Part shown: positions 11,260 to 21,800 of the stretch, one piece after another
Position numbering within the stretch: the first letter of the stretch is position 1
Layout: each line of letters begins with the position of its first letter
Assembly: GCF_011397635.1 (NCBI RefSeq)
Contig: NC_064764.1
Location: forward strand, 41,654,955 to 41,718,954
Reading direction: 5' to 3'
DNA: 64,000 nucleotides
From: Epinephelus fuscoguttatus
Taxonomy: Eukaryota > Chordata > Actinopteri > Perciformes > Serranidae
Notes under the pieces: generated by a model
Database searches by the model: none
What the model was told of the DNA's origin: nothing
Seen by the model: only the letters and a program-made list of their open reading frames with translations
Program-made: the position numbers and the translations under genes

Positions 11260-12678
11260 AGTTTTGTGTCATTTATCATGATTTTTCTTGTATTGTTTGT
11301 GAACCAAAAAATAAAACAGAAATAAGAACATGTATGGAGTTCACTAAAATGCATGTGAAAGATTATCAGTGTTAATGCGTTAATTGTGATGTGATTAAGG
11401 TCCGATCATGACACCTTCTTTGTTTTTAAATCGCAAATATTGCATGTTGCTTTATTTTGTCCCTTCTGTGCACCCTCGTCAAGCTGCCACAGCGGCTCTC
11501 TGCTTCCTCCTGCTGCACTGATGGAAAATAAGACATTGCACATTCTCAGTTCATTTAAAGCCGATATCGGCCAATACTGATGGTGTGCTGATATGATTGT
11601 GCATTTCCACTCACTACTGTAAGCTGACAGGTCAAAAGAAGGATGTACCTCCAGAGAAAAAAAAACAGAGTGTCTCTCAAAACTGCTGCTGCTGTTGAAA
11701 ACGAGTGCGCCAGCTTTATCCTCGACATCAGAGTGTGATGTCAGACTGTGTTGTTTAGTTCACTACTGGAGAGCAAGCCGGTGTCAGTACACGAAGCTAT
11801 GCTGTGGTGCTGTATGTTTTCCTGTCTGATTTCAGAGTTTCAGCCTTCAAAGAGTTAAGTACGACACTGCAAACTTGACTGACAAACTGGTCAGCAGTAC
11901 TGTGAATACCACAACACAAGATTTGTGTTGTTTGTTTGCTTGGTTGAATCCACCTTTTAAACTGAACTGAGTTGTGGGCTGTTTGTTTGTGCTGTGTGCC
12001 TCATTGTGGTCTGTGGTTTCACAGATCCATTTCCTTTCTATGTGACTCTGACTGGCAGCCCACTTTATTTAAAAAGCACTTTGGTGTCTAATATGGAAGA
12101 AGGTACTGTGATCAGATGTGATCTGAAGCAAATGTCTCTTTGATAATGAACACGTGTGTTTAAATATGAGCTTTGGGTTATGTTGAGTTTCAATGAAAAA
12201 AAAAAACAATAAATAAAATCACTACATAAGGCCTGTGAGTGTTAGGTGATCATTTGACGAGCTAAACTCTTGCATGAAAAAACAAAAGCAGATCAGATGC
12301 AGGTGACCCAGTGTTAAGGGTTCTTTAATATTCCCTCCACTGAAGTTTTAAGATGCACAGAATCCCCTCAAACAGCAAAAGACAGCGTTGAATTCTCAAA
12401 CAGGCCTGGAGACCAGAGTTTCTGTTTGCTAACATGAGATCTGCATTCAAACAAGGAAGAGTCAGAATGTCCTGGGTGTACCTGTTCTCAGCTCTCTTCA
12501 GCCCTCAGAGAGTGCAGCGTCACACCCTGATTGGCCCACTGTGGAAATGCACCAAGCTGCTCTCCATTCTTTATCAGGAGTCATTACCCACACCTGCACA
12601 ACAGGTGACCTGAGTTACCCTCCAATCAAGCCAAAAATGAACCGACAAAAAAGGGATTTGACAGCAGGTACCAAACAA
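11260..12678. other. Intergenic, no gene seen
   Basis: 11555-11615 resembles a fish transposon fragment (GCCGATATCGGCCAATACTG). The rest shows neither exons nor named repeats. Confidence 0.45.
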
Positions 12679-13208
12679 TTAGGCTGTAAGGTGAACCAGA
12701 AAAAGTCCTACAGAAACTGATTTCCGCTCCGACATCTGGGGACTACACGATCTTTACTTCATAAAAAAGACTGATACATGTTCAGCTAATCAGCGGGAGT
12801 TCGTAGCTCATAACCCCGCAAGAGTCCTGTGATCGGGGTCGTAATTTGGCACTAGTTCCTTCTGAGCATAATAATTAGTTCCTTCTGAGCGTAATGAGAT
12901 TTGGTTCGCGAGTGGTGGCACGGCCGTCACGTGATCGCGCTACACCAATAAAAAAACAGCTTGTCGTGTTGTCATGGTTTCCAGATATCGGAGCGGAAAT
13001 ATGGCTTCCTCCAGCAGCAGTGATGAGGAAAACACACCAGAAAGTCCTGAAAAAGGTAGAAAACGTAAAACATAAAACATAAACAGTGTTATATGCACAT
13101 AGTCTCTGTAAAGTGAGAGAATGTGCAAAATTTCACCATCACACGCTGGAATACATACAGGAAAAGCCTAGACCGGTGGCTCGCGTTGAAGGCAAGTTTC
13201 AGGATTTG

Positions 13209-13511
13209 GTTGGGCGGCTGTGGCTCAGAGGTAGAGCGGGTCGTCCACCAATCGAAAGATCAGCGGTTCATGTCGAAGTATCCTTGGGCAAGATACTGAT
13301 CCCCAAATTGCTCCCGATGGCTGTTCCATCGGTGTGTGAGTGTGTTAAAACTGAGTAGCAGGTAGCACCTTGTATGGTAGCCTCGGCCACCAGTGTATGA
13401 ATGTGTGTGTGTGAATGGGTGAACGTGACTCGTAGTGTAAAAAGCGCTTTGAGTCACTAGTCACTAGATGACTAGAAAGGCACTATACAAATGTAGGTCC
13501 ATTTACCATTT
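13209..13511 (+). mobile_element. tRNA-derived SINE
   Basis: It begins GGCGGCTGTGGCTCAGAGGT, an A-box-like tRNA start. A degenerate B box (GCGGTTCATGTCGA) follows about 50 bp later. The 3' part has the LINE-like tail AAAGCGCTTTGAGTCACTAG and ends ACAAATGTAGGTCCATTTAC, as in abundant teleost SINEs. It sits in the first intron of the transposon-borne gene. Confidence 0.75.
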
Positions 13512-14207
13512 AGCATAACTACAAACACTGTTTAGATATTGAGTTTGAAGATATTCCCGAGGATGCTGCCTACCATCCCACCTGTAGGTTTACTGATAAA
13601 AAGACAATAGACTCAGTGGAGAGATGGCTCGCATGTGAGAGAGAGACTGATACGGAAGACCGCTCAAGAAGAGAGTCTGTCCCGTCTCCCATCAGCACTC
13701 CTCTGACGAAGAAACTTCGGTCCAAGTCAGGCCTGCCTATCCAGTGCTCAGGCTCTGTCCTTCCTGCCCTGTGCATAATATGCAAGAAAACGGACAAATA
13801 TATCACCAAGGGAGGCAAACGCCAAAAGGTCTATCTGACACAGGCTGAAACATTGACAGCAGGTGGGTAACCACAACATGCAGCACCCTCCTCCTCCTCC
13901 TACCTACACACACACACACACACACACCTTAGTGGCATGACTGAAAAGTTCAATTATGTGAGAGAGATATGTCAACAAACGGGCCCTGAGTTATCCTTTT
14001 GTTACTTAGGTCAGTTGCAGAAACCTGCCGAGTTGAAGGAAGACCACAGCATTCTTATGCATATTAAAGACAAAGACTGTGTGGCTCTGTGGGTGCGATA
14101 CCACAAGTGCTGTTATAAACAGTACACCAGGTTTTTGAGTGTTCCTGCAAGACCAGACAAAGAACAGTAAGTTATTTATTATATTGTATTTTCTCTGGTT
14201 ACGTGCT

Positions 14208-15253
14208 GTCATTCCGACATAACACTATTCCGACATGCAAATGTCCCACCATTCCGACAAGGCTTTCCATATAAGGAAATGTGCTTTACTCAACGGGTGA
14301 CTCCCTTCTTTCTGTTCATGCATTTTTCATGTTTTAAGACATGTGTACAGATGTGATACAGCCAGTGAAAGCTTAATTAATAAACACAAAGTCTCGGCAT
14401 CCGAAGGAGGAGATGCCTTGAACGGGAAGCAGGACGTGGTGGTTTTCAGTCACACACTCTGACGCCGCTTGTTGCAACTTCAGAAAATTTTATCCAGGAA
14501 AAAAAGGCTTAGAACCATGGACCAAAACAGCTCTATAATACGCACAAAAATCCAAAAGAAACGAAAGTTAACTAAAAAAAGCAACTAAACAGCATAAGTG
14601 GTCAAAATTGGTGTTTTACGCATGCCTCTGTGCGTCTGGCACACGCATCTTGGGGCTCTCCCACGTTGGTTTGTGGATGAAAGCTGTATGTTCAGCTCCC
14701 CTTACATGTAAAAAAAAATCTCTACATGACATTTTGGTCGGCGAAATCCACAGACAAGCAACTGCAATTATTATTGTTGCATATGCTGCCAGCGTGCATA
14801 AAGACACATGGGCTCTGTGGAGAGCTCTGCTCCAGCTGGCTGCTGTGACAGGTCCCTGTCACTGTATTTCTGCTTACGGTCAGTGATCCCAGTGATTCAG
14901 ACATGAATCTAACATGTTTCAGACTCGCCTGAGTTACATTAACACGTGTTTTTTGATATTTGACATTTCAGGAGATTTTGATAATAGATTATTAAAGTTG
15001 GTTTGCGAGGTTGTGGAGTTAGGGGTGTATTTGCCCCAGCATATCATTAGTGCAAAATCTTTTGGGTAAAAAAATAGGCCATTAAAGGAATTGTCGGAAA
15101 GGCAGGATGTTTAAAAAAAAAAAAAAAAGAAATTCCGTTATTCCGACCATAGGAGAAAAAAATTGTCGGAATGATGGGACATTCGATGGAAAATTAAGTG
15201 TTTCCATTTAGACAATGAGAGGCCCATGTCGGAGTGGTGGGATGTCGGAATGG
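14208..15253. mobile_element. Nested element with CATTCCGACAT inverted termini
   Basis: The left end carries TCATTCCGACAT, then CTATTCCGACATGC and ACCATTCCGACAAGG. The right end carries the complements (TTGTCGGAATGATGGGAC, ATGTCGGAGTGGTGGG, ATGTCGGAATGGAC). The same ~13-bp word is thus repeated three times at each end in mirror orientation. It interrupts the intron between the HxxxC exon and the next exon of the host gene. No coding region was recognised inside. The reading frames at 14608-14886 have no family signature. Confidence 0.6.
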
Positions 15254-15924
15254 ACGTTGCCCACCATTTTTTTCTCTAGGGCATTAACCTAACGTTACAT
15301 AAGTAAACACTCAATACTTTTCTTTCTATTGTCTGTGAACACAATCACTGTACACCTTCTGGTACAGTAACTTAATGTTGTTTTTTCCTTCTGATTCATG
15401 TGTTTTCAGAAATGAGCCAACATTTGATATCGGCTACAAGATATTCTGCCAGATGATCATCCGTCAACGACTACTTGTCAACCAAGTTGACAAGTACTTG
15501 CTGGATATGGTTGGCACCTAGAGGATGGAAACTTACAAGTCACCTGGATGACAAGAAATCCGGCCCCTGATAGTGTTTTGCAAGTGATACACTGCAGTTG
15601 CAAGGGGAGCACCTGCGAGACAGGCAGATGTTCCTGTTTCTCTGCAGGACTGTGTTGTACCGACTGATGTAGGTGTCATAAGTGTATGAACAAAAAAGAA
15701 ACCGAGGAGAGACTGTCCTGACACTGACAGTGAGGACTGAGTGCAGTGTTTTATGAAATATGTGCGGTGGGGTGGGCTGTTTTGTATTGTTTTATACCAG
15801 AGTTATTATTTTAGGTTAACTATAATAACCTTGTTTTATACTGCACCTTTTTCATAAACATGATGTTTATGTGTCTCAGTGCAGTCTGTGTTTTCTTTTT
15901 ACAAATTAACTTTGAATAAATGAT

Positions 15925-16010
15925 TGAATGAATGAATGATCTTTATTGTCATTAGGCTAGATTTATACACAAGTACAATTAAAATTTTATATGGCTTCAG
16001 TCATGATTAA
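15925..16010. repeat. LINE-tail-like fragment (CTTTATTGTCATT type)
   Basis: GAATGAATGAATGATCTTTATTGTCATT followed by ACACAAGTACAATTAAAATTT resembles the 3' end of a teleost retroelement. A related sequence lies at about 44145-44210. The family is uncertain. Confidence 0.35.
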
Positions 16011-16807
16011 AAGATTAGAAGAATTATTTAAAATTTCACCATTAAAAAGTGTAATAGCAGTCATAGCCCTTTGGTAAAACTGTTCAGCCTACTGGTGCTG
16101 CCTTTCATTGATCTGAATTGCTTGCCAGAAGAAATCCTTGTTACGATCTGCCTATCAACAACGACCTCTGCTCTAAAAATAACATCTGCTCTGGTTGTTA
16201 GAAAAGATTATTTCACAAGTGGTTCATGTGTTAATGAACTTACAAGCAGAAACATCAGCATACGGTTGTTTATTATTATTATTTACATTCATTACATTAC
16301 AGTCATTTTTCAGATTACAAAAGCATCAATAACCATTTAACAACGACAGGACAGCTATGTTGTCTATGTAACAATATGTCGGTTATGCCCAGGTATTGAA
16401 TCAAATGTGTTTTAAGACATTTTTGCTTAGTTCACCTTATTGTCTATTTGTCTCATCGCGCTTCGTGGACACGGCGATGTGAATAGCACTGTTTCAGCTC
16501 ATTTCAGCTCACTTTTGAGGACTTCCGGATCTGTTTTCCTCTGCTGAACGAAACCATGGTGACACGAAATGCGGGTACCTTATTGGTGTAGCGCGATCAC
16601 GTGATGGCCGTGCCACCACTCGCGAACCAAATCTCATTACGCTCAGGAGGAACTAGTGCCGATCACAGGACTCTTGCAGGGTTATGAGCTACGAACTCCC
16701 GCTGATTAGCTGAACATGTATTGATCTTTTTTATGAAGTAAAGATCATGTAGTCCCCAGATGTCGGAACGAGATGAAACGATAACTGTGTTCACCTTACG
16801 GCCTAAA

Positions 16808-17570
16808 TGAAGGACTGCTTCTTTTGCAAGGCACTGTGATCCATTCACCTGACGGGTGTGGCCTGGTCATAATGAAAAACCACTTTAAAGTTATGCTGTC
16901 TTCAAGGTGTTATTGCAGGTTATGACTTTTCAAAAAAGCAACAGCCCGCTTTAACTTTGCTCAAGCACCACCATCAGGCCAGTATGTCCACTTGCACACA
17001 GCAAGTAATAAAACAGTGCAGACTCTAGAGGCTGCCTGCTGGGCTTCAGCTGCTGAATTGTCATGCTACCCACATAATTTCCATGAACATGAAGCAGAGA
17101 GACCAGAACAACTGCTGATGAGTCAGAGATAATTGTTGAAAAGTTTTCAGTTTGATTTGATGATCAGGCAGTTTGTTTCAGAGAACAGCACCACAGTACG
17201 CAGAAGAACTCTCACCACATCTGGATCTTTATCTGTGTACAGTTAGAAAATCACCACATGACAGATCTGAGCAGGAACAGACAGCGTGGGCAGAGACTAT
17301 GAGAAGAATGAAGTCGTCTACAAGGTCATGATTTTAGTGCCTTTTGTGTGTGTGTGTCAGCAGGGTTACAGAAAAACTACTGGTGGAAGCCTGCAGCACA
17401 GGACAGGGAGGAATCTAATAATCACTCGACAACATGGAATGGATGAACAAATTATTTTAACTTTAATTAAACTTGTAATATACAGTATGTCAACACGTTT
17501 AAACCTCAGGAGGTCACAAGCAAGCATGAAGGTGGCTGAGCCAAAACAACAGTGGCTAGCATGAGCGTAT
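16808..17570. other. Intergenic, no gene seen
   Basis: 17355-17395 (TCAGCAGGGTTACAGAAAAACT) resembles part of a common fish repeat found with CCTCCTTGGCAGGAGG motifs (compare 36830-37085). Nothing else was recognised. Confidence 0.4.
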
Positions 17571-17698
17571 CTATGTTTCCCAGGTTCTATGTTCCCCAAT
17601 TAACCCTGCAAAAAAGGTTCTATGTTGTCCGCTCAACCAAGCGGGAAACATAGAACTCTTTTTGTGTAAGTGGGGAACATAGAACCCTGGAAACATAG
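17571..17698. mobile_element. 128-bp hairpin MITE
   Basis: 17571-17598 and 17671-17698 are inverted repeats of about 28 bp with one small mismatch region, starting CTATGTTTCCCAGGTTCTAT. The word GGTTCTATGTT and its complement recur inside, so the whole unit can fold on itself. No coding capacity. Confidence 0.75.
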
Positions 17699-17764
17699 GG
17701 ATGACCCCCAGTGTAGTGCTAACAACAGCAACAACAGCGCTGACAGAGCTAAGGTGTTAATGGA

Positions 17765-18395
17765 GGTTGGCCCACGGTCGATATGTGACCTCGTCACATG
17801 TCCACGTTTGGTCATGGACTTTCCACGTCCACATATGACGTCCAAGGTACCCTGGGTGTGTTGGTTGTTGACGTTCTGGGACGCCGTGTCAACTTCAGCC
17901 TGTTACATGCATTGTCTGTTTTCAAAATACACTTCTGTTTTCACAGGAAATGTACAGTTTGCATACAGTCTCTTTCAAAATAAAAGCACTACGTTGGTAC
18001 AACACCACCAACTGATGTTTTTTCCTTCAACAACACACACGTGGTTACATTTAGCCAACACACACACACACGTGGTTACGTTTAGGTTTAGGAAAACAGA
18101 ACAGGGGTTGGCTTTACAATCTTACAGGAAGTGAACACCGCACTCCTGGGTGAAAGTTGGTGGTTGCTGGACCCATCCACCACCCCTCCCACCCACAGTA
18201 CTCTGACTTCTGCCGCCATAACTTTAGTCATTGTCCCGCCACATTCCCCCTGACACCACTGGGCGTTGAAAAATAACAGAGACCAGCAGCGTGTCATGCT
18301 GACGTGAAAGGATGTTTTTTTTCATCAGTGTTTGATGCCAAAAGTCTCTGAACAAGCACCAGATTTTGACCACTTCGTAGTGAGACCAGTTTGTT
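17765..18395 (+). mobile_element. Dispersed MITE-like family, copy 3
   Basis: A near-complete member of the 2421-2910 family with all landmarks in order, including two CACACACGTGGTTAC blocks and the terminal CGTAGTGAGACCAG. Frames through it give unrelated chance peptides. Confidence 0.65.
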
Positions 18396-18916
18396 GTTGT
18401 GGGTGTAAAAGTGGGACTGATTACCCAGGGCCACAATGGGAGGGGGGCCCTCAAAAAGCCTGAGATGAAAAGTTGTTTTTTTATTTCTAATTATTTTGTG
18501 CCACAACTAAATTAAAAGTGGCTGAATACATCAGTTGAAAGACTTAAAAAAAATGTTTTTTATTTTTGTGAAGAGGAGGGACATACAAATATAAATGGTT
18601 GTATTTTGAATTCAATTTACTGCCAATTTTTAAAGAAAACATTTCTTTAAAAATTTCCCATATTACACCATTTATTACCGCTGGAAACTGTAAAGACAGA
18701 AATTATAAATGGATTTTCAAATTTCTGATGGTCTTTGGACACATCAGGTGGGATGAATGCTTCTGTCAGAAAAAAACCCCAACATCAAATCTGAGCTTAT
18801 TTTATCAAAATCACTTTAAAATGTTACTAAAAATAAACTGTTTGCATGAACTAACCAGCATGAAAGACAAGAGTGAACAAACAAGATCAATTTTCAGCTC
18901 CAGGATTTCATCTTGA
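18396..18916. other. Intergenic, no gene seen
   Basis: AT-rich. The + strand frame at 18599-18916 is unsupported by composition or splice sites. Confidence 0.4.
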
Positions 18917-18975
18917 AGAAGAAGAAGAAGAAGAAGAAGAAGAAGAAGAAGAAGAAGAAGAAGAAGAAGAAGAAG
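18917..18975. repeat. (GAA)n microsatellite
   Basis: About 19 tandem GAA units abutting an inverted transposase exon. On the minus strand it reads as a leucine run, which is an artefact of the repeat. Confidence 0.95.
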
Positions 18976-19105
18976 GCTGAGGTTTCGTTGGACCCTCAGA
19001 CCAGCCTCCCTCATCGTCAAACCATGGCTGAGGACATGATCGATTATCGTGGCCCGAATCTCATCTGAGACGATGGTTCTTCTTCTTCTTTACTGTACTG
19101 TATGT
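18976..19105 (-). pseudogene. Transposase exon 1 remnant, inverted relative to exons 2-3
   Basis: On the minus strand this encodes VSDEIRATIIDHVLSHGLTM followed by REAGLRVQRNL, the same N-terminal helix-turn-helix region seen in the nested copy at 21210-21444. It runs into the (GAA)n repeat. Exons 2 and 3 of the surrounding element are on the opposite strand, so a local inversion, or a second head-to-head copy, is required. Confidence 0.65.
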
Positions 19106-20515
19106 AGTACTGCATACTGTATCAATACAGCACTCAGTGATTACTGCAGAATATAGTTTTGTAAGTGGACTGTTGTACTGTGCTGTAACCAAACAATGTT
19201 CTACAGTATGGCACATACATATGAGATTGGGAACTGCATTCCTGCTTTGTCTATACAATATGTAATGTATGTTGCTGTATCTGGATCTTTTGCAGAAATG
19301 AAAGATAACCACAAGCAGGTGGGAGGACACGTCTGTTCACGGCTCAGCAGGAGACTGCCATTGTGAACATAGTTCTGGAGAACAACGCTATCACCCTAAA
19401 ACAAATCCAAAGAAAGATGATTGAAGACCAAGTGATGTTCCAGACCATCAACTCTGTCAGCCTCAGCACACTGGACCGTGTCCTACAGCGCAATGCAGTA
19501 CACATGAAGCAAGTGTATAGGGTGCCTTTTGAAAGGAATTCGGCCAGGGTCAAGGAGCTGCGCCATGACTATGTGCGAGTAAGTCCTATATCCAGCACTG
19601 ACACATTACTGTATTGCACCTGTAATACTGTGTGATGCAGTTACAGTGTTCCTTTACATTGTCTCACACGATCATGTATTGACTGCTCTACGTCCATGTC
19701 TGATACTGTCATGCTGTCTGTGTCAGAGAGTTCTGGAGCTGGATGCAGTCGCCAAGATCCACAAATTCCTCTACATTGACGAGGCAGGGTTCAACCTGGT
19801 GAAAAGAAGGCATTGGGGAAGGAATCTAATCGGCCAGCGTGCCATTGTTGAGGTCCCTGGACAGTGTGGATGTAACATCACCATGTGTGCGGCGATGAAT
19901 CACCATGGTATCCTCCATCGCCATGCCACCTTCAGTCCCTACAATAGTGCACTTTTCCTGGCATTCCTGGATGCGATATTTTTTTTCGTAGGACGGTAGG
20001 GGAAGGTACCGCCTTTTCCGCCTCTGATTGGCTAGAAGGGCTCTCCTCTGATTGGTTATTTGCTGTCAGCTAGTCTGTTTTGATCGTCTTTACCACCAAC
20101 AGAAGTAAACGAAGTCAATCCAACAGTGTGATAAGTGCGAGCCGTCAGATTTATATTAATGGAAAGCACATCGCCGAATTTAAGGTTGACACCTAAAGTG
20201 TATGTCCACATCTTAACATATGTTCTCATAGGCACGAAAAGTATCCAAGGGACGAGCAAACGGTAAACTAAGCTATTTCTTAAGGCACTTTGGCAGCACT
20301 CTCTGGAGGACAGACATGTGACAACACACAACAGTAACACCGAAACAGGTTAGTACAACTTTCAGTTCCATTAGCTGGTTTGGAGACTTGTGGAGTCCAG
20401 CCTTACAGAGAAAAAGTTGCAACACATATCTGTCCTCCAGAGCGTGCTGCCAAAGTTAAGATGTGGACATACACTTTAGGTGTCAACCTTAAATTCGGCG
20501 ATGTGCTTTCCATTA

Positions 20516-21800
20516 CGGTTAGACACATTTCTCGAAACTAAGCTCCATTCCTCAAAACCCTAAACACAAATCCAAAACTGCACACTCAACTCCCCAAACG
20601 TTAAACTTCCAGGTCAAAACCAAACGTTGCCTTCACACATCACACAACAGTTCAGAAAAACACAAACAGTACAACATAGTCTTAGACACTGCAGAGATCA
20701 ATTCATAACACTGCCACAAAAACCTAAAATAAATAATGTTGCTTCTGGTTCTTCCCCACAAAATCTCTGTAAATGATAAACACAATAGACAAATGTTTTT
20801 ACTTTTTTTATTCATAAGGGAGGAAAAAAAGAAGAAAAACATATTTACACAAAATATAAATAATATAAATACAGAAAATGGCAGAATAAAATGGCAAATA
20901 CAGAAAATATTTCACTCTTGTACAGCATTGTGTCTCTGGTCTGGGTCAGGCCAGAGAACCTCATCCACATCACATGCAAAAACAGAAGTGGGATGGGATA
21001 CTGTAACTGTAAACAATTCTTTTACTGTAACAAAATGGGAGCCTACAGTAATTCCACATTACATACTGTAACTGAGATGCATACAGAATGATAGAGCAAG
21101 CAGCTACAGTACTGTAAATTTATACATGCTGTACAGTACTGTGAGAGCTCAGGGTACAGCAGTCTAAAGTAGAGTACAGTAGAGAGCAGTATGTACATAA
21201 AACACTTACCTATTATCCTGCCTGAAGGTCTGTATGATGAGGCAACAGTGAAGTGGTTCAGGTTTGGCTGCACTCGTTGCCCAGCCTCCCTCATTGTCAG
21301 GCCATGCACAAGGACATGGTCGACAAGAGTGGCACGAATTTCATCACTCACTACTTGACTCCTCGGCCTCCCTCTTCCTCTTCCTCCTCCTCCTCCTCCT
21401 CCTCTTCTTTGACCTGTTCCTCTTTCTTGCCGTCCAGGATCCATTGTTCTAACAAATGAACTGACCCAGGGCCCTTTTAGATGTTCTGATTGGTGTGTGA
21501 ACAATTTTGTCTCCTCGTGTTTTCTACCAGGTAATTGTGTGCTAACTGGGTTCAGCCTTTGCTGACTGAGTGAACAATATTGAATGCTTGTGCTTTCTGA
21601 ATGAACACAAGGTGCAGGCAGTGATAATTAAGGGGATTTGTGTGTACAGTTTTGCACGACTAATTTGAATCATGTGTGTAAACAGCTCAATACGGTTAAC
21701 AGTTTAGGGAAATGGGTGTGTCTTTTGGGAGATGGCATTATGCATTAGGATATTTAGTTCATAAGTCTGGTAATAGTGTGTAAGCAACTGAGAAAAACTG
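20516..21800 (-). mobile_element. Nested mariner (IS630-like), 1285 bp, internally deleted
   Basis: The element is inserted in the right arm of the fold-back element. TA is duplicated at 20514-20515 and 21801-21802, and removing the insert restores CTTTCCATTAATATAAATC, the exact complement of the left arm at about 20148-20166. Ends are CGGTTAGACACATTTC and complement of CAGTTTTTCTCAGTTGC. Only the first transposase exon remains, on the minus strand. Confidence 0.85.
21210..21444 (-). pseudogene. Transposase exon 1 of the nested mariner
   Basis: On the minus strand, ATG at 21444 opens MDPGRQERGTGQRR, then a Gly/Arg-rich stretch coded by a CCT/CTC repeat, then VSDEIRATLVDHVLVHGLTM and REAGQRVQPNL, ending at a GTAAGT donor (21209-21204). 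The catalytic exons of this copy are absent, so it cannot make a complete transposase. Confidence 0.75.

Larger units (their letters stand above)
13001..15725 (+). pseudogene. Decayed transposon-borne cysteine-rich protein (CxxC zinc-finger-like plus CXC motif)
   Basis: Recognisable exons are 13001-13055 (acidic/Ser-rich start MASSSSSDEEN), 13536-13861 (YHPTC, then CIICKK), 14010-14166 (YHKCCYKQYT) and 15409-15519 (NEPTFDIGYKIFCQ). They are followed by 15543-15722 with CSCKGSTCETGRCSCFSAGL, a tesmin/TSO1-like CXC cysteine pattern. The CxxC plus HxxxC arrangement and the C-terminal CXC block are typical of large uncharacterised, repeated proteins in fish and cnidarian genomes. The copy is dead: the centre is missing between the last two segments, a stop follows VGT at about 15519, and a second TGA lies inside the CXC block. 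Whether the intact protein is the transposase or a cargo is unknown. Confidence 0.6.
12679..16807 (+). mobile_element. 4.1-kb DNA transposon with long terminal inverted repeats and a CXC-type cargo gene
   Basis: 12679-12950 is matched in reverse complement by 16575-16807. Shared phrases include TTAGGCYGTAAGGTGAAC at the tip, CCGACATCTGGGGACTACA, AGCTAATCAGCGGGAGTTCG and GTGGTGGCACGGCCGTCACG. Between the arms lies a broken multi-exon gene (13001-15725), a tRNA-type SINE (13209-13511) and a further nested element (14208-15253). The target duplication is unclear because the flanks at the TTAGGC/GCCTAA tips give at most TA. I cannot assign a superfamily. Confidence 0.8.

Noticed and set aside
13209-13290. 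Possible tRNA gene
   Set aside because: The A box and weak B box belong to a SINE: the B box is degenerate, there is no tRNA fold to the 3' end, and a LINE-like tail follows.
18811-19020. Minus-strand frame with a long leucine run
   Set aside because: The leucines are the complement of the (GAA)n microsatellite; only the TMREAGLRVQRNL end is real transposase remnant.
21253-21459. Plus-strand serine/leucine-rich frames
   Set aside because: Antisense of the Gly/Arg-rich part of the nested mariner transposase exon.
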